DNA of 8,095 nt from Anaerolineales bacterium (GCA_028689195.1 JAQTWR010000107.1:1-8095), one strand, 5' to 3'; shown: positions 1 to 6,163, counted from the first letter of the stretch. Program-made: numbers and translations. The notes: a model not told the origin generated them from the letters alone.

Positions 1-786
1 GTTGTAAAGCGACACGCTCGCAACGTCCACTTCTTTGGTTTCAAACAAACGCTCGTCGTCGCCCGCGTATAACTTGACGACCACATACGGAATGGACGGC
101 GCGCCGAGATAGAAATCCTGATTGGCTTCGTAGACAATATATTCGTTCGACTTCCATTCGGTCATGCGGTACGGTCCCGTGCCATTGGGATGGTAGACCC
201 AATCCGCGCCGCTTTCGACGTTGGCTTTATCCACGACAAACGCGGTGGGGTATGTTAACTTCAACAGGAAGTACGGCTTGGGCGCGTCAATAGTGACTTG
301 CAAAGTTAAATCATCAATCGCTTTCAGCCCGCTGATGTGATCGGTTTTGCCAGCCGCCATTGCGCGCGCGCCGGCGATGTCTCCGAGATACGTCAATACG
401 GTTTCTGATTCGGTTTGCGGATTCGCGGCGCGCTCCCACGAGTAGATGACGTCTTTCGCGGTGACAAAATTCCCATCATGGAATCTCGCGTTCTCGCGCA
501 GGTGAAATGTGTATACGGTTCCATCGGCGCTTACCTCCCATGTTTCGGCGAGGTCGGGCGTGAGATTCAAATGCGGGTCGAAGGATACCAAGCCGCTGAA
601 CACGCGCTTATCTCCTGAGCCGTAAGTGGTGGCGGGGTCGTACATGCGCGGATTTGTGGATTGCCCGCCGCTATAGACGACGGCTTGATCGAGCGGCACA
701 TTGATTTGCAAAGTCTGCGAACTGGCGGTTGCAAATATGGATATAACGAGCGCAAGCGTAACGAGTAATAGGTTCAGTTTACGCAT
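1..786 (-). CDS. ABC-transporter substrate-binding protein, family 5 (peptide/Dpp-Opp type), partial (C-terminus off the left edge)
   Basis: Reading the minus strand from ATG at 786 gives 262 codons with no stop before the window edge, about half of a usual 500-600 aa family member. Family 5 proteins capture oligopeptides or similar solutes outside the membrane and deliver them to a Dpp/Opp-type permease. Diagnostic stretches are LTPDLAETWEVSADGTVYTF (residues 75-94), HLRENARFHDG with KDVIYSWERA following (95-120), and GTGPYRMTEW (202-211). Residues 1-24 form a signal peptide with a hydrophobic core (LLLVTLALVISIFA), but there is no lipobox Cys, so it appears to be released or held some other way, which is unusual for this family. 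The start is supported by AAAGGAG upstream. The gene begins inside the last codons of the metallopeptidase gene (8-bp overlap), so the two are probably translationally coupled. Permease and ATPase genes would be expected further left but are not visible. The family call is firm; the substrate is unknown. Confidence 0.9.
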   Translation of the reverse strand, partial: MRKLNLLLVTLALVISIFATASSQTLQINVPLDQAVVYSGGQSTNPRMYDPATTYGSGDKRVFSGLVSFDPHLNLTPDLAETWEVSADGTVYTFHLRENARFHDGNFVTAKDVIYSWERAANPQTESETVLTYLGDIAGARAMAAGKTDHISGLKAIDDLTLQVTIDAPKPYFLLKLTYPTAFVVDKANVESGADWVYHPNGTGPYRMTEWKSNEYIVYEANQDFYLGAPSIPYVVVKLYAGDDERLFETKEVDVASVSLYN

Positions 787-2167
787 TGTTTTCTCCTTTC
801 GCTTTCGCGTTATTTTTGCGGACGATGAATCCAAAAACGAATACGCCGATGACCAGCAAGGTCAAACAGCAGGCGCATAACATGATGGAAGTCAGCGTGA
901 GGAAGGTCGTATCGGTCAGCAGATTTGGCTTTGGCTGGTCGCTTGTTCCGCCGGACGATGAGGTCGGGATAGCGTATGGCGTGGGCGTTACCGCCAGCGG
1001 CGCGCCAGACATCGGCACATAAGTTGGGACGTATGTCGGCGTTGGCATGGCGGTAGGCTGCGCGGATGCGGCTCGCGGCGCGGCGTGAATCGCTTCGCGC
1101 CACGCGTCTTCCAGCCCGTCAGTATCAAATCCGTAGACGGAGTTTAGCGCGTCGTCAATGGGTTTCGCGTCGCGCAAATCGCTCAGTAGTTGCGTCATCT
1201 TTTCCTGACCGTACGCGCTGATCAAAAACTTTACGATGCTGTACGATTCGCTGTAAGAGAGATTCGCCTTATCCGAAAGTTCAGAGAATCCGCCGCTTAA
1301 CGAACGCACGGTAAACAGGGAGTTATCGCTGACGGCTTGGTCGAGTTGGGCTTGCGAGTGCGCGTCCAGTTCGCCTTCGCTGAACATGGCGAGACCTTCG
1401 TTCAACCAGGTCGGCACAGAGCCGATGCACGAGAACGTGAAGTGACCGATGAGAACGTGCGTGAGTTCGTGAATGACCGTGTTTTTGTCCCACGTTGTGT
1501 CGGATGAAGAAATGCCCATGATGACCACGTTATGTTCGGGGAAAGCCATGCCGCCCGTCCACGAAGGCTCGTAGAGAATTGCGTCTTTCATGTCGTTATA
1601 GTTTGGGTAAACGAAAAGGTCAATCGGCGCGTCGGCTGCCAGCCCCGCCTGGTCTTTGTTGCGGCGCAATCCTTCGACGCCCGCGTCGAGCATGGTTTGT
1701 CCGAAGGCGGCGTCGTTTCCATACCAATGCACGCGCAAATTATCGCTTGCGAGGTTTTGCCAGTCGTGGATATTATCCAGCCACGTCGCGGATTTTTGCT
1801 CGCTGACGAATTCCGCGCCGCTCGAATCGACATAACGCCAGCGCCACCAAATCTGCGCGCCGGGCGGCAGCGATCCGCTTTGACGCATATCCCACATCCA
1901 CTCGGCTTGAACGGTGTTCGCGCTCGTAAATTGCGGATACGCCTTTGCGATTACGTCGCCGCAGGTGAGTTGCTCGTCGCCGTATTCCAAAGTGACGGAT
2001 ACGATTTTCGCGTTGGCGCTCAGTGTGGCAGAGAAGGTTGCGGTGTTTGGAAAATCAAACGCGACTTGATCATTCTGAACGTCCGCGCGCGGTAAAGCCG
2101 ACGCGGTTTGAAGCGGGGCGGTCAACATCCCAAACAGCAGGAAAAACGTCGCTAGTTTTGCTCGCAT
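779..2167 (-). CDS. Exported, membrane-anchored gluzincin metallopeptidase (peptidase MA-like family)
   Basis: 462 aa. Residues 1-24 are a signal peptide ending TASA, followed by an extracytoplasmic N-terminal region (about 25-140). The catalytic part lies at about 140-360. HELTH at 233-237 supplies two zinc ligands and the general base, and E257 in WLNEGLA, 20 residues on, is the expected third ligand. This HExxH...NEG layout is typical of the peptidase MA / M1-like gluzincins. A Thr/Pro-rich linker follows (about 366-415), then one membrane helix (about 421-449, containing C431, C433 and C434) and a short basic tail, so the enzyme should sit outside the cell tethered by its C-terminus. C69 and C247 could form a disulfide. 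The start at 2167 is chosen over an in-frame ATG at 2209 because it has AAGGAG 8 nt upstream and begins the signal peptide. The overlap with the downstream binding-protein gene suggests hydrolysis of external protein or peptide coupled to uptake. That role and the substrate are inference; the metallopeptidase fold is well supported. Confidence 0.85.
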   Translation of the reverse strand: MRAKLATFFLLFGMLTAPLQTASALPRADVQNDQVAFDFPNTATFSATLSANAKIVSVTLEYGDEQLTCGDVIAKAYPQFTSANTVQAEWMWDMRQSGSLPPGAQIWWRWRYVDSSGAEFVSEQKSATWLDNIHDWQNLASDNLRVHWYGNDAAFGQTMLDAGVEGLRRNKDQAGLAADAPIDLFVYPNYNDMKDAILYEPSWTGGMAFPEHNVVIMGISSSDTTWDKNTVIHELTHVLIGHFTFSCIGSVPTWLNEGLAMFSEGELDAHSQAQLDQAVSDNSLFTVRSLSGGFSELSDKANLSYSESYSIVKFLISAYGQEKMTQLLSDLRDAKPIDDALNSVYGFDTDGLEDAWREAIHAAPRAASAQPTAMPTPTYVPTYVPMSGAPLAVTPTPYAIPTSSSGGTSDQPKPNLLTDTTFLTLTSIMLCACCLTLLVIGVFVFGFIVRKNNAKAKGENNA

Positions 2168-2175
2168 AAATGAAT

Positions 2176-2181
2176 CTCCTT
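2176..2181 (-). promoter_or_regulatory. Ribosome binding site deciding the metallopeptidase start
   Basis: AAGGAG on the minus strand lies 8 nt before ATG 2167. The longer in-frame start at 2209 would put this site inside the coding region and add 14 residues ahead of a complete signal peptide. The start at 2167 is therefore preferred. Confidence 0.75.
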
Positions 2182-2194
2182 GAAAAATTTTCAT

Positions 2195-2221
2195 CGCCCT
2201 CATCCTCATGGGGCGAGGGCG
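2195..2221. repeat. GC-rich inverted repeat (hairpin) in the metallopeptidase leader
   Basis: CGCCCTC at 2195-2201 and GAGGGCG at 2215-2221 are perfect reverse complements with a 13-nt loop. If transcription starts near 2225, as the promoter call suggests, the hairpin lies at the very 5' end of the metallopeptidase mRNA and could stabilise it or modulate translation. The arm sequence resembles the outer stem of the repeat at 5528-5575, so it may be a decayed copy of that element. This link is weak. Confidence 0.45.
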
Positions 2222-2222
2222 C

Positions 2223-2238
2223 GTATATTGAAATATAC
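2223..2238. repeat. Perfect 16-bp palindrome, possible operator
   Basis: GTATATT (2223-2229), GA, AATATAC (2232-2238) is a perfect inverted repeat with 7-bp arms. It covers the candidate -10 box of the minus-strand promoter, where a dimeric repressor would block RNA polymerase. No regulator gene is present in the window to pair with it. An AT-rich palindrome of this size can also arise by chance. Confidence 0.4.
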
Positions 2239-2260
2239 ACTAAAACCCTGTCATGTCTAA
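2232..2260 (-). promoter_or_regulatory. Candidate sigma70-type promoter for the metallopeptidase / binding-protein unit
   Basis: On the minus strand TTAGAC (2260-2255) and TATATT (2237-2232) are separated by exactly 17 bp. Each box matches its consensus at 4-5 of 6 positions. A start about 7 nt past the -10 box would give a leader of roughly 55-60 nt to ATG 2167, containing the hairpin at 2195-2221 and the ribosome site. The position before a divergent gene supports the call, but it rests on motif matching alone. Confidence 0.4.
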
Positions 2261-2299
2261 ATAGGATAAATTAGGGATTTATTCGTGACATCCATCCGC

Positions 2300-2314
2300 C
2301 CATGAAACTCATGG
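2300..2314. repeat. 15-bp inverted repeat upstream of ccmE
   Basis: CCATGA (2300-2305), AAC, TCATGG (2309-2314) is a perfect inverted repeat 80 bp before the ccmE start. It could be an operator for the ccm cluster, but no promoter boxes align convincingly with it. Confidence 0.3.
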
Positions 2315-2383
2315 TTATTTAATGTCGGTATGTGAAAATGACAGAGATTGTTATATTTACCATTTATCACTTAATGATTTTTT

Positions 2384-2388
2384 GGAGG
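2384..2388 (+). promoter_or_regulatory. Ribosome binding site deciding the ccmE start
   Basis: GGAGG lies 5 nt before ATG 2394. It selects this start over the upstream in-frame ATG at 2322, which would add 24 residues (MSVCEND...) ahead of the normal CcmE membrane anchor. Confidence 0.8.
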
Positions 2389-2393
2389 AATCT

Positions 2394-2876
2394 ATGCAAA
2401 AAACGAAGTTCATTCTTGGCGGCTTGTTGATTTTAGCGGCGGTGGCGTACCTTATCGTTTCGTCCACGCAGGCGAGCAAAGAATATTTTATGACGGTCAA
2501 CGAAGTCAAAGCCGAAGGCGCGGCGGCGGTTGGAAAAAGCCTGCGTCTTTCGGGCGCGGTAGTCGGCGACACGATTGAATACGACGCCTCGACCTTGACG
2601 CTCACTTTTGAAGTGGCGCACGTCACGGGCGACAACGACGAAATCGCCGCGCAAGGCGGATTGGCGGCAGTGTTGAAGCAAGCCGCCGCCGATACCACCC
2701 GCGAGCGCGTCAAAGTGGTGTACGTCGGACCCAAGCCCGATCTGCTCCGCAACGAAGCGCAAGCGATTATGACCGGCAAGATCGGCGCGGACGGCGTTTT
2801 CCAAGCCGACGAACTTTTGCTCAAATGTCCCACCAAGTACGAGCAAGCGGTGCCTGAACAAGCCGCCGCTCAGTAA
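2394..2876 (+). CDS. ccmE: CcmE, periplasmic-side haem chaperone, Cys-type (CxxxY)
   Basis: 160 aa, the usual CcmE length. CcmE holds haem covalently on the outer face of the membrane and hands it to CcmF for attachment to apocytochrome c. A short cytoplasmic start (MQKTK) and one membrane helix (about 6-24) are followed by the OB-fold domain: FMTVNEV (32-38), GKSLRLSGAVVGDTIEY (47-63), and VKVVYVGPKPDLLRNEAQAI (106-125), which matches the family's VxYxGxxPDLFREGxGV core. The C-terminal ADELLLKCPTKYEQ (138-151) corresponds to the family's A-E-V-L-A-K-H-D-E-N-Y stretch, but Cys145 replaces the haem-binding His, giving CxxxY (C145, Y149). That variant is known in archaea and Desulfovibrio. It is the only Cys in the protein. 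It is the first gene of the cluster, with ccmF 22 bp downstream. The identity is firm; haem binding by C145 is inferred from the family variant. Confidence 0.93.
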   Translation: MQKTKFILGGLLILAAVAYLIVSSTQASKEYFMTVNEVKAEGAAAVGKSLRLSGAVVGDTIEYDASTLTLTFEVAHVTGDNDEIAAQGGLAAVLKQAAADTTRERVKVVYVGPKPDLLRNEAQAIMTGKIGADGVFQADELLLKCPTKYEQAVPEQAAAQ

Positions 2877-2898
2877 TTGGCGTAGATAAGGAAATCCT

Positions 2899-4956
2899 AT
2901 GGTTGCAGAATTTGGATACGGAATTTTAGCGGTAAGTTTTCTCGTCGCAATTTACAGCGTCTTCGCGGCGGTTTATGGCGTAACGAAACAATCCGCCGCG
3001 TGGGTCCAAAGCGCGCGGCGTTCGATGCTGCTTATGTTCCCGCTCATCTCCATCGCGGCGGCGGCTCTGATCTATTTACTGGTCAACGATCATTACGAGG
3101 TGGCTTTCGTTTACGAAGTGACCAGCCGCAGTATGCCCACTTATTTGAAAGTGACCGCGTGGTGGGGCGGACAGGCTGGCTCGCTTGTGTTCTGGTCCTG
3201 GCTGCTCGCGGCGTTTACGTCGGCGGTCACCATCCGCAAATGGGATCGCGATATTGAATTTCTCCCCTGGGTCATCGTCGTTTGCTCGACCACGCTTATT
3301 TTCTTTCTTGGCTTGGTCATCTTCTACGAGAATCCCTTTGCGCGTTTTTGGAATGTGATTGGAAATATTGAGCCGCACATGTTTGCCCCCGCAAACGCGA
3401 CTCTCTTCACCGCGCAAGACGGGCGCGGATTGAATCCGCTGCTGCGCCACCCGGGCATGGTGATTCATCCCCCCATGCTTTATCTGGGCTTCGTGTCCTT
3501 CGTCATCCCCTACGCGTTTGCAATGGCGGCGCTCATCACAGGACGCACCGACGACCGTTGGATTCGCCTGACGCGCCGCTGGTCTTTGTGGGCTTGGCTC
3601 TTCCTCTCGCTTGGACTCGTGCTTGGCGGACGCTGGGCTTACGACGTACTCGGCTGGGGCGGATATTGGGGCTGGGACCCTGTCGAGATCGCCGCGTTCA
3701 TGCCGTGGTTGACGGGAACCGCGTTCCTGCATTCCGTCATGATTCAAGAAAAGCGCGGCTTGCTCAAACACTGGAACATGATCCTCGTCATCCTGACCTA
3801 CGATCTCGTTATCTTCGGAACTTTCCTGACGCGTTCGGGCGTGCTTTCGTCGGTTCATGCGTTTGCAAACAGTCCCATTGGTCCGCTCTTCATGGCGTTT
3901 GTGACCCTTACCTTTGTAGCTTCCATTGCGCTGGTTATCTGGCGCTGGCCCAGCCTGCATAGCGAAACCGAGATGAAGTCCATGCTCTCGCGCGAGGCGC
4001 TGTTCCTGCTCAATAACTTGTTGTTTATGAGCGTGTTGGTCGTCTGCTTCTGGGGCGTGATCTTCCCGCTGATGTCCGAATTGTTCACCGGTCAAAAAGT
4101 GACCGTTGGTCCGCCATTTTATGAGCGCGCTACCGGACCGCTTTTCGCCGCGTTGATGTTCTTGATGGGCGTCGCGCCGCTTTCCGCGTGGGGCAATTCC
4201 ACCATTCAGACGCTCGGTCGCGCCATGTGGAAATCCGCGCTTGCGGCAACGATCATCACCGTAGTTTTGTTTTTCACCTACACTCAAAATATCATCGCGC
4301 TGATCGGATTTTTCCTCATCGCGCTTGTTTTGCTCGTGACTTTTCAGGAATTTGGACGCGGCGCGCTTGCCCGTCAAAAAACGCAGAACGAAAATTTCTT
4401 CGTCGCGCTGTCTCGTTTGATGGGACGCAATCGCCGCCGCTACGGCGGATATATCATCCACATCAGCATGATGTTGATGGCGATTGGCATTCTCGGTATG
4501 GAAGCGTTCCAAATCGAAACGCAAGGTACGCTTGCTCAGGGCGAATCAATGAAGATCGCTGAATACAAAGTCGTTTTTGATAATGTAGCCTCCTGGGATA
4601 ATAACGCGCAGGAAGTGAATTACACGCGCGCGACCGTCAAAATTTATAAAGGCGATCAATATATCGGCGAACTGCATCCGCGAAAAGATATGTACTTTAG
4701 CGGTCAGCCCATGTCCATCCCCGGTCAGCGCTCGACCATGCGCGACGACCTGTATGTGTTGCTGGTAGACTGGCAGCCCATATCCAGCACGGCGGCGACC
4801 TTCAAGATATTCGTCAATCCGCTGGTCAACTGGTTATGGATTGGCAGCCTGCTCTTCTTTGTCGGCGTGATCTTTGCCGCCTGGCCCGACCGCGACCCCG
4901 CAGAAGAACCCTCCCGCGCAACGCGGCGCGTAAGTCATACCAGCGCGGCGGATTAG
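2899..4956 (+). CDS. ccmF: CcmF, cytochrome c haem lyase subunit
   Basis: 685 aa with about 15 membrane helices, slightly longer than the E. coli protein (about 650). CcmF takes haem from CcmE and ligates it to CxxCH cysteines outside the membrane. Family marks are WWGGQAGSLVFWSWLL (88-103), RHPGMVIHPPMLYLGFVS (183-200), the Trp-rich WWD signature GWGGYWGWDPVEIAAFMPWL (252-271), and FLTRSGVLSSVHAFA (309-323). H184 or H190 and H320 are candidates for the two external His flanking the WWD domain. H278 (AFLHS) and H521 (YIIHIS) are candidate axial ligands of the CcmF b-haem. The large external loop (about 536-638) before the last helix is present. AAGGA 6 nt before ATG supports the start. All expected motifs are intact. 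A long open frame on the opposite strand is a codon-usage shadow. Confidence 0.97.
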   Translation: MVAEFGYGILAVSFLVAIYSVFAAVYGVTKQSAAWVQSARRSMLLMFPLISIAAAALIYLLVNDHYEVAFVYEVTSRSMPTYLKVTAWWGGQAGSLVFWSWLLAAFTSAVTIRKWDRDIEFLPWVIVVCSTTLIFFLGLVIFYENPFARFWNVIGNIEPHMFAPANATLFTAQDGRGLNPLLRHPGMVIHPPMLYLGFVSFVIPYAFAMAALITGRTDDRWIRLTRRWSLWAWLFLSLGLVLGGRWAYDVLGWGGYWGWDPVEIAAFMPWLTGTAFLHSVMIQEKRGLLKHWNMILVILTYDLVIFGTFLTRSGVLSSVHAFANSPIGPLFMAFVTLTFVASIALVIWRWPSLHSETEMKSMLSREALFLLNNLLFMSVLVVCFWGVIFPLMSELFTGQKVTVGPPFYERATGPLFAALMFLMGVAPLSAWGNSTIQTLGRAMWKSALAATIITVVLFFTYTQNIIALIGFFLIALVLLVTFQEFGRGALARQKTQNENFFVALSRLMGRNRRRYGGYIIHISMMLMAIGILGMEAFQIETQGTLAQGESMKIAEYKVVFDNVASWDNNAQEVNYTRATVKIYKGDQYIGELHPRKDMYFSGQPMSIPGQRSTMRDDLYVLLVDWQPISSTAATFKIFVNPLVNWLWIGSLLFFVGVIFAAWPDRDPAEEPSRATRRVSHTSAAD

Positions 4957-4968
4957 AAGTTAGTCAAA

Positions 4969-5023
4969 AAAAGTCGAAGGTTAAAGGTCGCGCAAGACTT
5001 TTGACCTTCGACCTTCGATTTTC
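4969..5023. repeat. Heptad tandem repeat forming a long hairpin between ccmF and ccmH
   Basis: The right arm is four tandem 7-mers of the pattern GAYYTTY (GACTTTT, GACCTTC, GACCTTC, GATTTTC; 4996-5023). The left arm (4969-4989) is three heptads in reverse complement (AAAAGTC, GAAGGTT, AAAGGTC). With the 6-nt loop GCGCAA the two heptads nearest the loop pair fully in RNA, counting two G-U pairs, and the third pairs partly, giving a stem of about 19 bp. The element starts 12 nt after the ccmF stop and ends 16 nt before the ccmH start. It may be an intergenic repeat family member, an mRNA processing or stability element, or an attenuator. No T-tract follows, so it is a poor intrinsic terminator. 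Confidence 0.75.
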
Positions 5024-5039
5024 AATATTGGATATGTTT

Positions 5040-5522
5040 ATGAAAAAGTCACTTTATATATTGTCCTTTGTATTTTTGGTTAGTTTATTGTTCGCAGGCG
5101 CCGCCTTCGCGCAATCGTCCACGCCGCCCACCGACGATCAAGTGAACGCTGTCGCGCATAAACTGTATTGTCCCGTTTGCGAAAGCACCCCGCTGGACGT
5201 TTGCCCGACCGACGCTTGCAAAGACTGGCGCGAGCAGATCCGCACCATGCTTGCAGAGGGGAAATCAGAGGCGGAGATTCTCACCTATTTTGAGGATCAA
5301 TACGGCGCGCGCGTTTTAGCCGAGCCGCCCAAAAAAGGATTCTACTGGCTGGTTTATCTCCTTCCGCCCGCGTTGATTCTTGCGGGCGCGGTTATCCTCT
5401 TCCGCTCGATGAAAGCGTGGACGACCGTCAAAGCCGACGCGCCCAACCCTGTTGAAGCGACCTCCGCCAAAAAAGACGATTACGTCGCGCGGCTTGAAGA
5501 AGAATTAAAGAAACAAAAGTAA
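5040..5522 (+). CDS. ccmH: CcmH, cytochrome c maturation thiol-disulfide protein with an extra Cys pair
   Basis: 160 aa. CcmH works with CcmG to reduce the apocytochrome CxxCH motif and present it to CcmF. Residues 1-25 form a signal peptide or anchor (LYILSFVFLVSLLFAGAAFA). The helical-bundle domain has LYCPVCEST (42-50), matching the family L-R-C-x-x-C-Q active site. DWREQIRTMLAEGKSEAEIL (62-81) and YFEDQYGARVLAEPP (83-97) are typical of the family, followed by one membrane helix (about 102-122) and a Lys/Glu-rich tail (144-160). Unusually, two further Cys follow (C55 and C60, in DVCPTDACKDW), giving C-x2-C-x7-C-x4-C. The start at 5040 is chosen because GGA at 5030-5032 lies 7 nt upstream; ATG 5034 is too close to it, and an in-frame ATG at 4836 lies inside ccmF. 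The ribosome site is weak, and the 83-bp gap from ccmF holds a hairpin. Confidence 0.92.
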   Translation: MKKSLYILSFVFLVSLLFAGAAFAQSSTPPTDDQVNAVAHKLYCPVCESTPLDVCPTDACKDWREQIRTMLAEGKSEAEILTYFEDQYGARVLAEPPKKGFYWLVYLLPPALILAGAVILFRSMKAWTTVKADAPNPVEATSAKKDDYVARLEEELKKQK

Positions 5523-5527
5523 AATCA

Positions 5528-5575
5528 CCCTCACCCCTTACCCCTCTCCCACTGGGAGAGGGGTTGGGGTGAGGG
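5528..5575. repeat. Long GC-rich near-perfect palindrome between ccmH and ccmG
   Basis: The left arm 5528-5550 (starting CCCTCACCCC and ending CTCTCCC) and right arm 5554-5575 (starting GGGAGAG and ending GGGGTGAGGG) are reverse complements except for TTA opposite AA, with a 3-nt loop ACT. This Pyr/Pur-rich CCCTCACCCC...GGGGTGAGGG pattern is a dispersed intergenic repeat seen in many bacterial genomes. It fills most of the 68-bp gap and ends 5 nt before the ccmG ribosome site (GGAG, 5581-5584). As RNA it would form a very stable stem that could limit ccmG translation, protect upstream mRNA 3' ends or cause partial termination. Confidence 0.85.
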
Positions 5576-5590
5576 TTTCTGGAGAATGTT

Positions 5591-6160
5591 ATGACCGAAG
5601 AAACAACACCCCCCAAGCGAGGCGTATCGCTTACCGCCCAAATCATCATTTGGGTATTTATCGCGGGCTTGCTGGCGCTGGTCGGATTCGGATTGAACCG
5701 CGCGCGTAATCCAATGGCGGCTGTCGGCGACCGCGTGCCTGATTTCGACCTTGTATATTACAAAGGCTACGAATACAACGGTACCGCGCAAATGAAACTT
5801 TCCGACCTGCGCGGCAAGATTGTGGTAATCAACATCTGGGCTTCGTGGTGCAAACCCTGCGAGCAGGAAGCCCCCGAACTCGAAAAAGCCTGGCAGTTTT
5901 ATAAAGACGGAAACGACGTTGTCTTCGTCGGCGTGGATTATGTGGATACGCCCGCAGGCGCAAACGAATACCTCAAGAAATTCAGCATTACCTTCCCCAA
6001 CGCGCCCGATCTGAAGTCCAACATCTCCAGCATTCTCAACCGTCAGATGGGCGTACCGGAAACCTATTTCATTGACCGCGAAGGAATTTTGCGGAACGTA
6101 AAAATTGGACCCTTCGCTTCGCCCGGCGAGATTCAATCCATTATTCAAAGTATTCAGTAG
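5591..6160 (+). CDS. ccmG: CcmG/ResA-like membrane-anchored thioredoxin
   Basis: 189 aa. A short cytoplasmic segment and one membrane helix (about 16-35) precede an external thioredoxin domain (about 45-189). The opening AVGDRVPDFDL (44-54) and LRGKIVVINIWASWCKPCEQ (73-92) carry the redox motif WCKPC (C87, C90). The cis-proline loop is GVPETYFID (154-162), with P156 and the PET residues shared with CcmG and ResA. These proteins keep apocytochrome c cysteines reduced, taking electrons from CcdA or DsbD, neither of which is in the window. Position directly after ccmH fits CcmG, but sequence alone does not separate CcmG from ResA. ATG 5591 has GGAG 6 nt upstream. The next gene starts 10 nt after the stop. 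Confidence 0.9.
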   Translation: MTEETTPPKRGVSLTAQIIIWVFIAGLLALVGFGLNRARNPMAAVGDRVPDFDLVYYKGYEYNGTAQMKLSDLRGKIVVINIWASWCKPCEQEAPELEKAWQFYKDGNDVVFVGVDYVDTPAGANEYLKKFSITFPNAPDLKSNISSILNRQMGVPETYFIDREGILRNVKIGPFASPGEIQSIIQSIQ

Positions 6161-6163
6161 GGA
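6159..6163 (+). promoter_or_regulatory. Ribosome binding site deciding the start of the zinc-ribbon gene
   Basis: AGGGA overlaps the ccmG stop codon (TAG, 6158-6160) and lies 7 nt before ATG 6171. It rules out the longer in-frame start at 6105, which would overlap ccmG and put 22 polar residues before the membrane helix. The arrangement suggests translational coupling to ccmG. Confidence 0.65.

Larger units (their letters stand above)
2168..2393. other. Divergent intergenic region between the metallopeptidase and ccmE
   Basis: These 226 bp are AT-rich compared with the flanking genes and separate two divergently transcribed units. From left to right they hold the metallopeptidase ribosome site, a GC-rich hairpin (2195-2221), a 16-bp palindrome (2223-2238) over a minus-strand -10 box, that promoter's -35 box (2255-2260), a 15-bp inverted repeat (2300-2314) and the ccmE ribosome site. 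No coding sequence or RNA gene is recognisable. A convincing plus-strand promoter for ccmE was not found, although one must lie here if the ccm cluster is transcribed on its own. Confidence 0.7.

Noticed and set aside
1532..2095. Open frame of 187 codons on the plus strand
   Set aside because: It lies antisense to the metallopeptidase, has no ribosome site or known motif, and has the Arg-rich composition of a shadow frame.
2181..2193. TGAAAA-A-TTTTCA mini-palindrome beside the metallopeptidase ribosome site
   Set aside because: The short AT-only stem is likely by chance and too weak to act as a hairpin.
2329..2383. Plus-strand promoter for ccmE (TATATT at 2352-2357, or TTGTTA at 2348 with TAATGA at 2372)
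   Set aside because: The first has no acceptable -35 box. The second would start transcription about at the ribosome binding site. Neither is convincing, so no promoter is called.
3076..4524. Open frame of 482 codons on the minus strand
   Set aside because: It is fully antisense to ccmF, its translation is rich in Arg/His/Glu/Gln with no recognisable motif, and strong codon bias in ccmF explains the absence of stops.
4836..5039. N-terminal extension of ccmH from ATG 4836
   Set aside because: It would overlap ccmF in another frame and read through the hairpin repeat; a normal signal peptide begins at 5040.
5528..5580. Intrinsic terminator ending transcription after ccmH
   Set aside because: The stem is strong but only TTTCT follows, and a functionally linked gene starts 15 nt later, so full termination is unlikely; it is recorded as a repeat instead.
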